Positions 7,455 to 14,210 of a stretch of DNA of 14,459 nucleotides are shown one piece after another. The stretch comes from CAYZEZ01 sp964477295 (lineage in GTDB: Bacteria > Bacteroidota > Bacteroidia > Bacteroidales > SM23-62), in contig CAYZEZ010000111.1 of assembly GCA_964477295.1 (NCBI GenBank), positions 1 to 14,459 of the forward strand, given 5' to 3'. A program made the translations under genes and the position numbers. Under the pieces are notes generated by a model that saw nothing but the letters and a program-made list of their open reading frames with translations, was not told the DNA's origin and searched no databases. The stretch's first letter is position 1. Each line of letters opens with the position of its first letter.

Positions 7455-8630
7455 ATGAAAGCTACTCCTTCTTATTCATTGTTTTTGATTTTAATTATTG
7501 TTACACTCTTTGGTTGTGACTCCTCAAAAACAAATTTTAAAATTACCGGACGATTTGAAGGGAAGGAAGGTACTCCCGTTACGCTGATTCGGCTTGGTGC
7601 CAGCTCCAACAATAATATTGACTCAACCTTTATTGATGCAAACGGGGAATTTGAACTGGAGGGATTTACCGGAATGATGGAATTTTTCTCATTGCATACA
7701 ATTGATGATGAGTACATTACACTATTGATTGAGCCGGGTGATAATATTTATCTCACAGGAAAAGTTTTCAGTCTCGAAACGACATATATGGTCGAAGGAT
7801 CGGCTCACTCTGAGAAAATCCGGGAGCTTACGAGAAGCCTCAGCAATACGATCCGTGTGATTACACAACTGGGCAAAACCTTTAATGACAGTGTGCATAG
7901 TCCAAATTTTCTTAAGATAAAGTCGGAACTCGATCGAACATACAATGAAGTAGTTGAACGGCAAAGGGAGTTTACCTTTGATTTCATAAGGCAAAACCTG
8001 AACTCCATGGCCAGCCTGATGTCACTGTATCAACAGATCAGCCCAAGGCATTCTTTACTTGATCCGATAACAGATTACAGGTATTTCTCCATGGTAGATT
8101 CCTCCCTTAGTATTCTCTATCCGGAAGCAGAATCGGTACTGAACCTTCACAGGCAGGTGGTGGAAATTAGTGAACAGAAGCGAATTGAAAACCTGGCATT
8201 TGAAAGGCTTGGAACCGGAAAACCTGCTCCAGAGATTGTTTTGCCCTCACCGGATGGAGATACGATCGCATTATCCTCTTTAAAGGGACAATATGTATTG
8301 CTCGATTTCTGGGCATCCTGGTGTCAGCCCTGCAGGCAGGAAAACCCGAACCTGGTGAAGGCATATACAAAATATCATGAACTTGGACTGGAGATTTTCC
8401 AGGTATCTTTGGATCGTTCAAAAATGGCCTGGTTAAAGGCTATCAAAGAGGATAACCTATCGTGGATTCATGCAAGCGACCTGCTGATGTGGAACTCAGT
8501 AGTGGTACCGGTATATAATATCCAGGGCATTCCTATGAATTTTCTACTGGATCCTGACGGTAATATTATGGATATAAATTTGAGGGGGGAAAGACTGCAG
8601 GATAGGCTTGAGGCTATATTCGGGAATTAA
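7455..8630 (+). CDS. TlpA-like thioredoxin-fold lipoprotein with intact CxxC (DUF4369 + thioredoxin domain)
   Basis: A 391-residue predicted lipoprotein. The hydrophobic signal SLFLILIIVTLFG is followed by Cys21, a loose lipobox acceptable for Bacteroidetes, so it should be anchored in the periplasm or outer membrane. The N-terminal beta-rich region (about 26-115; FKITGRFEGKEG, FIDANGEFELEG, LIEPGDNIYLTG) resembles DUF4369. A helical linker leads to a C-terminal AhpC/TSA-thioredoxin domain (about 252-391) with GKPAPEIVLPSPDG, FWASWCQPC at 285-293 (redox pair Cys290/Cys293) and the cis-proline GIP at 358-360. It probably reduces or exchanges disulfides in exported proteins; the partner is unknown. 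The frame is open back to 7386, but the ATG at 7455 was chosen because the signal peptide begins there; the extra residues would come from the repeat-bearing spacer. It lies 77 bp after gatB, with a paralogue downstream. Confidence 0.87.
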   Translation: MKATPSYSLFLILIIVTLFGCDSSKTNFKITGRFEGKEGTPVTLIRLGASSNNNIDSTFIDANGEFELEGFTGMMEFFSLHTIDDEYITLLIEPGDNIYLTGKVFSLETTYMVEGSAHSEKIRELTRSLSNTIRVITQLGKTFNDSVHSPNFLKIKSELDRTYNEVVERQREFTFDFIRQNLNSMASLMSLYQQISPRHSLLDPITDYRYFSMVDSSLSILYPEAESVLNLHRQVVEISEQKRIENLAFERLGTGKPAPEIVLPSPDGDTIALSSLKGQYVLLDFWASWCQPCRQENPNLVKAYTKYHELGLEIFQVSLDRSKMAWLKAIKEDNLSWIHASDLLMWNSVVVPVYNIQGIPMNFLLDPDGNIMDINLRGERLQDRLEAIFGN

Positions 8631-8649
8631 TTGTTGTTGACTTTCCATC

Positions 8650-8661
8650 CCGGGTACCCGG
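8650..8661. repeat. Perfect 12-bp GC-only-flanked palindrome CCGGGTACCCGG
   Basis: This self-complementary 12-mer opens a GC-rich block of about 45 bp (8649-8690) in an otherwise AT-rich spacer between the two TlpA-like genes. It may be an operator or part of a degenerate intergenic repeat. No function can be assigned. Confidence 0.45.
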
Positions 8662-8696
8662 CGGAAGCGGACAGGCGACCGACGGCTATGATGATT

Positions 8697-8718
8697 AAAA
8701 AAAAACGGGCTTTAGCCC
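8697..8718 (-). terminator. Hairpin GGGCTTTAGCCC with nine-base A/T tract
   Basis: The palindrome at 8707-8718 follows nine A residues (8697-8705). Read on the minus strand it is a compact stem followed by nine U, the form of an intrinsic terminator. No minus-strand gene runs into it, so either it stops antisense transcription or it is a mobile hairpin repeat. Read on the plus strand it has no proper T-tract and would be a weak terminator for the upstream lipoprotein gene. Confidence 0.4.
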
Positions 8719-8738
8719 AGTATTATATTTAAATACCT

Positions 8739-9887
8739 ATGAATAAAGTATTTGCATTAATTTCTTTTCTAATCCTGATCCTTGGCTGCACCCGTAAACC
8801 GGGATTTGAGCTTCGGGGTACCGTTGCAGGAGCCCCTACCGGATGGATCTATTTAGATGAGCAGGGGATTACCTCGATAAAAGCAGTTGATTCTGCTGAA
8901 ATTAAGAACGATGGCTCATTTTTACTCTCTGCGTTTACCGATTACCCTAAGTTCTACAATCTGCACCTGGGCAACCAGGAAATCATCCCCTTATTGGTTG
9001 GCCCTGAAGATGAGCCTGTAATTCAGTGCCATACGGTAAATTTCTCAAGAAATTATTCCATCGAAGGATCTGAAGGTTCATTACAGCTTAAACAACTGAA
9101 CGACCGGTTGGTCGGGACCATTCATAAACTCGATTCCATCCACCGGCTCATTGAGAAAAATCCCGATATCAGCGATAGGGAGTACCAGCTGCTGAATGAA
9201 CAATTCATCAAGGCGATTGAAGACCAGCGCAGTTTCAGTATTAAATTTGTACTGGAACATCCAAATTCCCTGGCCTCGCTGTACGCATTGTATCAGAAAC
9301 TTGATGATGAGACCTTTGTTTTTTATAAAAACCGTGATATTCAGCTTTTAAAAATCACAGGTCTGGCTCTGGATACGATCTACCCGCAATCGGCACATGT
9401 GAAAGCGCTGGTGACCAATGCATCATCGCTTGAGCAACGGTTGCGCAATGTTCGTTTCCAGCAAATGGTTGATGGAGCCGAATCGCACATTCCGGATATC
9501 TCGCTGCCCGACCGGTTTGGAGATACGATAAGTCTTTCGAGCCTGAAGGGAAAAGTAATACTGCTTAGTTTCTGGGCTTCCTGGGACAAGGCGAGCTCTG
9601 ATTTCAACTACACATTGCAGGAGATCTATGATAAATACCATTCAAAAGGATTAGAGATATTCCAGGTATCTTTCGATACCGACAGGAACCTCTGGTCGCG
9701 AAACATTATTTTAGACAGGATTACCTGGATAAACGTGAGCGATTTATCCTATCCCAATTCGATTGTCGCAGGAATGTATAATATTACCGAACTTCCGACA
9801 ATATTTCTGATAGACAGGAACCATGAGATAGTGCAGAAAAATCCTCCGGTGGCGGACCTGGCCTCCAGGATAGAAGAGCTGTTATAA
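8739..9887 (+). CDS. TlpA-like lipoprotein paralogue lacking the redox CxxC
   Basis: A 382-residue paralogue of the preceding lipoprotein with the same plan. The signal FALISFLILILG precedes the lipobox Cys17, a DUF4369-like beta region spans about 23-108, helices span about 115-235, and a thioredoxin-fold domain spans about 245-382. Shared stretches include SLSSLKGKV, SFWASW, KYHSKGLEIFQVSFD and the cis-proline ELP at 351-353. The active-site cysteines are gone: FWASWCQPC of the neighbour reads FWASWDKAS here (Asp283, Ser286), so classical disulfide chemistry is not possible. The reading frame is otherwise intact and well conserved, which argues against a pseudogene. It may have a binding or structural role, or act as a non-redox partner of its neighbour; this is inference. 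It starts 108 bp downstream of the paralogue, after a repeat-bearing spacer. Confidence 0.85.
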   Translation: MNKVFALISFLILILGCTRKPGFELRGTVAGAPTGWIYLDEQGITSIKAVDSAEIKNDGSFLLSAFTDYPKFYNLHLGNQEIIPLLVGPEDEPVIQCHTVNFSRNYSIEGSEGSLQLKQLNDRLVGTIHKLDSIHRLIEKNPDISDREYQLLNEQFIKAIEDQRSFSIKFVLEHPNSLASLYALYQKLDDETFVFYKNRDIQLLKITGLALDTIYPQSAHVKALVTNASSLEQRLRNVRFQQMVDGAESHIPDISLPDRFGDTISLSSLKGKVILLSFWASWDKASSDFNYTLQEIYDKYHSKGLEIFQVSFDTDRNLWSRNIILDRITWINVSDLSYPNSIVAGMYNITELPTIFLIDRNHEIVQKNPPVADLASRIEELL

Positions 9888-9990
9888 CTTTGAATTTATT
9901 GAATAATCTTTGTAAAAAGTCAATGAGTCTTCATGTCACAAGTCCTCCATTGTTTATCTTTATTTCTTGTAGACTCTCAGACCCACAGAC

Positions 9991-10758
9991 TTGAAGAATT
10001 ATAAAAAAGTATTGAAGGAGAATTTCAAAATATACTTCGCTTCGGATGCACATCTCGGAATGCACCCTTTGGATGATAGCCTTGAACGTGAAAAACTCCT
10101 GGTTAGGTGGCTCGAGGAGGTTCGGCAGGATGCTACGGAGATTTATCTTCTGGGAGACATTTTTGATTACTGGTTTGAATATAAGAAGGTTGTTCCCAGG
10201 GGATTTACACGATTTCTTGGCAAAGTGGCCGAGATCACTGACCAGGGCATCCCGGTACACTATTTCACCGGGAACCATGATGTATGGGTTTTTAATTACC
10301 TGCCACAAGAAATAGGGATTGAAGTTCACAAAGGTCCCATTACCCGTACCTACAACGACCTGAAATTCTACATTGCACATGGTGATGGATTGTGGCATGG
10401 AGAGAAAAGCTATAACCTGCTTAAGAGGATCTTTACCAGTCCAACACTTCAGTGGATGTATGCCAGGCTCCATCCCAATTTTTCTACTGCTTTTGCCCAT
10501 CGATGGTCAAAGAAAAGCAGGTATTCCAAAGGAATCTCTGTTGAATTCCTCGGTGAGGATAAAGAAGTGTTGATCCTTTTCGCCAAAGCAAAGCTTAAAG
10601 AGGAATATTTCGATTATTTTATTTTCGGACACAGGCACCTTCCACTCGAATATAACCTGGCAGGAGGAAGCAAATTATTTTACCTGGGAGACTGGATCAG
10701 GAATTTTACCTATGCTGTTTTTGATGGAGAGAAGGTGGAGCTAAGAAGTTACAAATGA
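9991..10758 (+). CDS. lpxH: UDP-2,3-diacylglucosamine diphosphatase-like metallophosphoesterase (LpxH type)
   Basis: A 255-residue calcineurin-like phosphoesterase matching the Bacteroidetes LpxH group. LpxH removes UMP from UDP-2,3-diacylglucosamine to give lipid X in lipid A synthesis, at the inner face of the cytoplasmic membrane. Metal-binding motifs in order: DAHLG at 19-23, GDIFDYWFEYK at 55-65, GNHD at 94-97, HGD at 130-132 and GHRH at 213-216. The spacing and VVPRGFTRFLGKVAEITD (67-84) are typical. The start is uncertain: no ATG precedes DAHLG and an in-frame TAG lies at 9970-9972. TTG at 9991, TTG at 10012, or ATA at 10030 with AAGGAG nine bases before it are all possible. The gene converges on hppA, whose stop is 75 bp away. 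LpxG and other phosphoesterases are alternatives, but the motif context favours LpxH. Confidence 0.82.
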   Translation: MKNYKKVLKENFKIYFASDAHLGMHPLDDSLEREKLLVRWLEEVRQDATEIYLLGDIFDYWFEYKKVVPRGFTRFLGKVAEITDQGIPVHYFTGNHDVWVFNYLPQEIGIEVHKGPITRTYNDLKFYIAHGDGLWHGEKSYNLLKRIFTSPTLQWMYARLHPNFSTAFAHRWSKKSRYSKGISVEFLGEDKEVLILFAKAKLKEEYFDYFIFGHRHLPLEYNLAGGSKLFYLGDWIRNFTYAVFDGEKVELRSYK

Positions 10759-10830
10759 GCTAAAGTGACTAAAATGATCATTTTAGTCATTTTAGTCATT
10801 CTAGCTCATTCTAGCTCATTCTAATCATTT
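10757..10830. repeat. 24-bp perfect palindrome followed by 9-10-bp tandem repeats between convergent genes
   Basis: At 10766-10789 the arm TGACTAAAATGA is followed directly by its exact reverse complement. From 10778 the sequence runs on as degenerate tandem units: TCATTTTAG twice, TCATTCTAGC twice, TCATTCTAA once and a partial unit. The left arm extended to 10757 (GAGCTAAAG...) can also pair with a later unit (to 10804) with only two mismatches, so several alternative hairpins can form. It begins inside the lpxH stop and ends three bases before the hppA stop. It may act as a two-way terminator or be a simple-repeat expansion. Confidence 0.75.
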
Positions 10831-10832
10831 CT

Positions 10833-13052
10833 TTAGAGAAGGCTGAATGCTACAGTAACACCAGCCATCACAATTGATATCATCGACATTAGTTTGATAA
10901 GGATGTTCAGGCTGGGACCTGATGTGTCTTTGAATGGATCACCTACCGTATCACCTATCACAGCAGCTCTATGGTTATCTGAACCTTTCCCGCCCAGATG
11001 TCCCGACTCAATGTATTTCTTGGCATTATCCCATGCACCGCCAGCGTTAGCCATAAAGATAGCCAGGACAAATCCGGTACTTAAACCGCCAACCAGCAAT
11101 CCGATTGTCCCGGCAACACCAAAGATCAGTCCTACTACAATAGGAACGGTAATAGCCAGCAGGGAAGGGGCAATCATCTCAATCTGGGCGCCCTTGGTTG
11201 ATATGGCAACACACCTGGCATAATCGGGTTCTGTTTCACCTGTAAGAATACCTTTGATTTCCTTGAACTGGCGCCTGACTTCTTCTACCATTCTGCCTGC
11301 GGCACGTCCGACTGCATTCATGGTCAGGCCGGAGAACATAAAGGCCATCATGGCACCAATGAAAATACCAACAAGTGTTCTGGGATTCATCAGGTGAACC
11401 TGGAACAGATCCATGAAATCAGCAAAACCAAATTTATCCATCTCCGAAGCCGCAGTGACCGTTGTATGGTCAGGAAACACATATTCCGTCCAGCCAGTTT
11501 CTGTCAGCAACCTTTTTATTCCTATCTTAATTTCTTCTATATAGGAAGCAAGCAGAGCTAAGGCAGTTAGTGCAGCGGAACCAATGGCAAATCCCTTTCC
11601 GGTTGCAGCTGTAGTATTCCCAAGCGAATCCAGTGCATCTGTTCTTTTTCTTACGGAAGGATCAAGACCACTCATCTCGGCATTACCGCCTGCATTATCT
11701 GCAATGGGACCGTAGGCATCAGTGGCCAGTGTAATTCCCAGGGTTGAGAGCATACCAACAGCTGCAATCCCAATACCATATAAACCCATACCCAAATTGG
11801 CAAAATCAAATCCTGAAGCAAACAGGAATGCAAAGATTATTCCTAAAGCAACGGCAAGAACAGGTATAACTGTAGAAACCATCCCTATGCCGATTCCTGA
11901 GATAATTACTGTTCCAGGACCAGTATCCGAGGCTTGAGCAATTCTCCGGGTTGGTTTATATTCTTCAGATGTAAAATACTCAGTAGCCTTACCGATTATG
12001 ATCCCTACGATCAAACCTGTAACGATGGCGCCCCAGACACCCCACATGTTATCTATCTTTAATACATATAATATAACCCAGGCCAGGATTACAATTAATA
12101 TTGAACTGATATTTACACCCCGGCCGAGGGCATTGAGCAATGTTTTTTGTGTGGCATCTTCCTTTGTCCTTACCATGAAAATCCCAAAAATGGATAGAAT
12201 GATACCAACAGCGGCAATGAGCATCGGGGCCAGTACCGACTTAAACTGTAGTTCGGGATCATACAGGAAGGCGGCAGCACCAAGTGCGGCAGTAGCCAAT
12301 ATTGAACCGCAATACGATTCATACAGGTCGGCACCCATACCGGCCACATCACCTACATTGTCACCAACGTTATCGGCAATGGTAGCCGGATTTCTCGGAT
12401 CGTCTTCAGGTATGCCGGCTTCAACTTTTCCAACCAGGTCGGCACCAACATCGGCGGCCTTGGTGAAGATACCTCCACCTACCCTGGCGAACAGGGCCTG
12501 TGTAGAAGCACCCATTCCGAAAGTAAGCATGGTTGTTGTTATAACAGTTAGTTTTTCACTCGAAGCCAGGTCATTTTCTGCGAAATTCAGTATGATGAAC
12601 CAGAGTGAGATATCGAGCAAACCCAACCCGACTACAACGAGGCCCATTACAGCCCCGCTTCTGAAGGCCACCTTCAGGCCGGCATTCAGGGATTGCTGTG
12701 CCATGTTGGCAGTACGGGCCGAGGCAAACGTTGCAGTTCTCATTCCAAAGAATCCAGCCAGTCCGGAAAAGAAACCACCGGTCAGGAAAGCAAAAGGCAC
12801 CCAGGGATTCTGTAAATGGAAACCATAGGCAAGGATAGAAAAAATGGTGGTCAGCACAAGGAAGAAGATCCCAACTACCTTGTATTGCTGCCTGATATAG
12901 GCCATAGCTCCTTTTCTTACGTGAGAAGCTATTCTCTTCATTGTATCTGTCCCTTCACTTGCCTTCATCATAGTACGGAAAAAATACCATGCAAAAAATA
13001 AAGCAAGTGCTGATGCTGCAGGCACAAACCAGAATAATTTACTTTCGATCAT
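10833..13052 (-). CDS. hppA: Membrane-bound pyrophosphatase, K+-dependent, probably Na+-pumping
   Basis: A 739-residue integral membrane pyrophosphatase with many hydrophobic helices. It couples hydrolysis of cytosolic pyrophosphate to cation export. The pyrophosphate/Mg-binding loops are clear: DVGADLVGKVE at 201-211, DDPRNPATIADNVGDNVGD at 217-235, DAYGPIADNAGGNAEM at 445-460, AGGAWDNAKKYIESG at 670-684 and GDTVGDPFKDTSGPS at 700-714. GNTTAATGKG at 478-487 has Ala482 and Gly485 where K+-independent enzymes have Lys and Thr, so K+ dependence is predicted. In GMGADLYESY at 238-247, Glu245 is where Na+-transporting enzymes carry their gate glutamate; H+-only enzymes usually have it about one helical turn later. 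A dual Na+/H+ pump, known from Bacteroides, is not excluded. The gene is convergent with lpxH and has its own promoter with a hairpin in its leader. The pyrophosphatase call is certain; the ion is inferred. Confidence 0.95.
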   Translation of the reverse strand: MIESKLFWFVPAASALALFFAWYFFRTMMKASEGTDTMKRIASHVRKGAMAYIRQQYKVVGIFFLVLTTIFSILAYGFHLQNPWVPFAFLTGGFFSGLAGFFGMRTATFASARTANMAQQSLNAGLKVAFRSGAVMGLVVVGLGLLDISLWFIILNFAENDLASSEKLTVITTTMLTFGMGASTQALFARVGGGIFTKAADVGADLVGKVEAGIPEDDPRNPATIADNVGDNVGDVAGMGADLYESYCGSILATAALGAAAFLYDPELQFKSVLAPMLIAAVGIILSIFGIFMVRTKEDATQKTLLNALGRGVNISSILIVILAWVILYVLKIDNMWGVWGAIVTGLIVGIIIGKATEYFTSEEYKPTRRIAQASDTGPGTVIISGIGIGMVSTVIPVLAVALGIIFAFLFASGFDFANLGMGLYGIGIAAVGMLSTLGITLATDAYGPIADNAGGNAEMSGLDPSVRKRTDALDSLGNTTAATGKGFAIGSAALTALALLASYIEEIKIGIKRLLTETGWTEYVFPDHTTVTAASEMDKFGFADFMDLFQVHLMNPRTLVGIFIGAMMAFMFSGLTMNAVGRAAGRMVEEVRRQFKEIKGILTGETEPDYARCVAISTKGAQIEMIAPSLLAITVPIVVGLIFGVAGTIGLLVGGLSTGFVLAIFMANAGGAWDNAKKYIESGHLGGKGSDNHRAAVIGDTVGDPFKDTSGPSLNILIKLMSMISIVMAGVTVAFSLL

Positions 13053-13084
13053 TGGTACAGTTTTTAAGTATTGTTAAATAAAAC

Positions 13085-13116
13085 AGACCTGGTGAATAAT
13101 GGCCATTCACAGGTCT
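13085..13116 (-). terminator. Terminator-like hairpin in the presumed hppA leader
   Basis: Read on the minus strand, AGACCTG pairs with CAGGTCT and TGAAT pairs with ATTCA. This gives 12 base pairs with one bulged C and a seven-base loop (GGCCATT). It is followed by GTTTTATTT, a fair U-tract, and ends 32 bases before the hppA ATG. Since it lies downstream of the predicted promoter, it would be in the leader and could act as an attenuator. Otherwise it is the terminator of the upstream minus-strand genes. Confidence 0.55.
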
Positions 13117-13183
13117 AAATAACTATAAATTAACTAATTATATCGATTACAAAGGACTTCAAAACCCGATTTTTTATGACGCC

Positions 13184-13216
13184 CAAAGATAACGAAAAAT
13201 CTACGGGATTTTCAAA
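13184..13216 (-). promoter_or_regulatory. Bacteroidetes-type promoter for hppA
   Basis: On the minus strand TTTG (13216-13213), a 21-base spacer and TATCTTTG (13191-13184) match both boxes of the Bacteroidetes consensus exactly. Transcription would begin near 13178, leaving a leader of about 125 bases before the hppA ATG at 13052. This is the best promoter match seen in the window. Confidence 0.6.
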
Positions 13217-13305
13217 TAATAAAGGTGGTTTTCCGACTGTAAATTTGCAATAGTCATCCCGAAGCACAGAGCTCAGGAACTGAGATTCATAATGTAATTT
13301 ACATC

Positions 13306-13353
13306 TAGTCATCCCGAACTTGCCTGCCCTGATACAGATCAGGGGCTCGGGAT
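13306..13353. repeat. REP-like nested inverted repeat TCATCCCGA...TCGGGAT, with a partial copy at 13251
   Basis: ATCCCGA (13311-13317) pairs with TCGGGAT (13347-13353). Inside it CCCTGAT (13327-13333) and ATCAGGG (13338-13344) form a perfect 7-bp stem around ACAG. The leading 12 bases TAGTCATCCCGA are repeated exactly at 13251-13262, 55 bp away. That copy is followed by a different small stem (CTCAG-GAA-CTGAG at 13273-13285) and lacks the closing TCGGGA. This resembles dispersed intergenic repeats starting TCATCCCGAACTT that I associate with Bacteroidetes genomes. It is not a gene. Confidence 0.65.
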
Positions 13354-13414
13354 CTAAACTACTGATAACCAGATGCTGATCCGCTCAAGTTATTAAGAAC
13401 TAACTGCTTGTTGA

Positions 13415-14158
13415 TTAATATGCTTTATACTGTATCACCTGGGAAGATATAACAAACCTCTCTCCTGCCTGGTTTTCAAGGATTAAATCTGAGATCTTCA
13501 AAGAGCCTTTCGAGCATTTCTTTAATAACAACCTCGCTGCATCGTTCAGAAAGAATGTGTTGGGATCCCTGAAATTCGGATAGCAACTTACAATGGATGT
13601 AAATGAGACCACCTGTAATCCTGAAATATTGGTTCGGATAGTATCTTCTGACATCAGGTCGTTTCTGTAATAAACGAACAATCCATCCACCATCTCAGGC
13701 ATTACATTGTTAAATAATAACATAGTATCTTTAACCTCCGGCTCAACATATGTACTTACCCTCCTGATCCTTAAGGTCCTTTCAGGGATCACAATAGTAT
13801 CCCCGGCAGAATTCGCTATTGTAATCCTGCTTAAATATACACTGGCAATCCCGGCCGGCCCCCTTCTTTCTGTAGTGCACGCCTGCCTGATCTTATCTTT
13901 TGTATCCGGTGATAATCTGTAGTAATTGATACTCTCCCAGGTATATCCTGGCAGAATAACAGAACACCTGAGTGAAATAAACTTCCAACCAGGGACATTA
14001 GTACGGATGGAATCGCCTGCCAGTACATCCTCCAATTCATACAGATCACCTCCGCCGGGATAGACATTATTAAAAATAAGAATGATGTCGTCAGGATTGA
14101 CCTGGGTGAAGGAGGCTACGCTAACAGAGAATATTAATAGTGTTAAGGTTACTCTCAT
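13415..14158 (-). CDS. Secreted protein of two tandem GldM C-terminal-like domains
   Basis: A 247-residue exported protein. MRVTLTLLIFSVSVASFTQ is a typical signal peptide with cleavage probably near residue 16-19, and no lipobox cysteine. The mature part is two repeats, about 24-132 and 145-243. They share LIFNNV/LLFNNV (27-32, 147-152), DSIRTNVPG/DTIRTNISG (49-57, 172-180), a central V-rich strand pair, a helix before a Lys/Arg-rich turn (85-99, 205-218), and a closing I-I/L-E/A-x-x-A-G-x-x-x-V-I pattern (112-124, 226-237). The helix, turn, 'x-I-x-x-x-x-G' and final strand recall the last domain of GldM/PorM of the type IX secretion/gliding motor. No membrane anchor or other GldM domain is present, so it is not GldM itself. 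It is probably co-transcribed with the small gene 55 bp upstream. The function is unknown; the fold assignment is tentative. Confidence 0.6.
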   Translation of the reverse strand: MRVTLTLLIFSVSVASFTQVNPDDIILIFNNVYPGGGDLYELEDVLAGDSIRTNVPGWKFISLRCSVILPGYTWESINYYRLSPDTKDKIRQACTTERRGPAGIASVYLSRITIANSAGDTIVIPERTLRIRRVSTYVEPEVKDTMLLFNNVMPEMVDGLFVYYRNDLMSEDTIRTNISGLQVVSFTSIVSCYPNFRDPNTFFLNDAARLLLKKCSKGSLKISDLILENQAGERFVISSQVIQYKAY

Positions 14159-14167
14159 GATCGCAAT

Positions 14168-14195
14168 GTTGCAGGTTGCAGGTTGCAGGTTGCAG
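14168..14195. repeat. Four exact tandem copies of GTTGCAG
   Basis: Four perfect 7-bp units lie between two minus-strand genes, just upstream of the ATG at 14158. They are followed by the small stem GCCTG-gctaa-CAGGC (14196-14210), which abuts the upstream gene's stop. The heptamer also occurs at 7385-7391 beside another hairpin. Seven-base units are prone to copy-number change by slippage. Confidence 0.8.
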
Positions 14196-14210
14196 GCCTG
14201 GCTAACAGGC
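14196..14210. terminator. Small stem-loop just after the stop of the edge gene
   Basis: GCCTG and CAGGC form a 5-bp stem around GCTAA, three bases past the stop at 14214 on the minus strand. No U-tract follows, so it is at best a weak or processing-type structure, or part of the adjacent heptamer repeat element. Confidence 0.3.

Larger units (their letters stand above)
13053..13414. other. 362-bp gene-free spacer upstream of hppA
   Basis: The spacer separates hppA from the stop of the next minus-strand gene. Near hppA it holds a terminator-like hairpin (13085-13116), then a consensus promoter (13184-13216). Beyond these is a REP-like inverted repeat (13306-13353) with a partial second copy (13251-13285). 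The rest is AT-rich with stops in all frames apart from a short implausible open frame. No RNA gene was recognised. Confidence 0.7.

Noticed and set aside
8739..9887. Second TlpA-like gene as a pseudogene
   Set aside because: There is no stop or frameshift, the signal peptide and lipobox are intact, and the fold core is conserved; only the cysteines are replaced.
9931..10500. Open frame of 189 codons on the minus strand
   Set aside because: It is antisense to the well-supported LpxH-like gene and has no recognisable motif.
11998..12828. Open frame of 276 codons on the plus strand
   Set aside because: It lies antisense within hppA, whose translation is conserved throughout. The predicted peptide is Pro/Thr/Ile-rich with no domain.
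13130..13312. Possible 60-residue gene in the spacer upstream of hppA
   Set aside because: It crosses the predicted promoter and part of the REP-like repeat, has no signal or domain, and starts within repeat sequence.
13306..13353. tRNA or structured RNA gene
   Set aside because: The nested stems do not form a cloverleaf and no conserved tRNA arms were found; dispersed palindromic repeat is the simpler reading.
14168..14210. CRISPR-like array
   Set aside because: The units are 7 bp with no spacers, and no cas genes are present; it is a simple tandem repeat.
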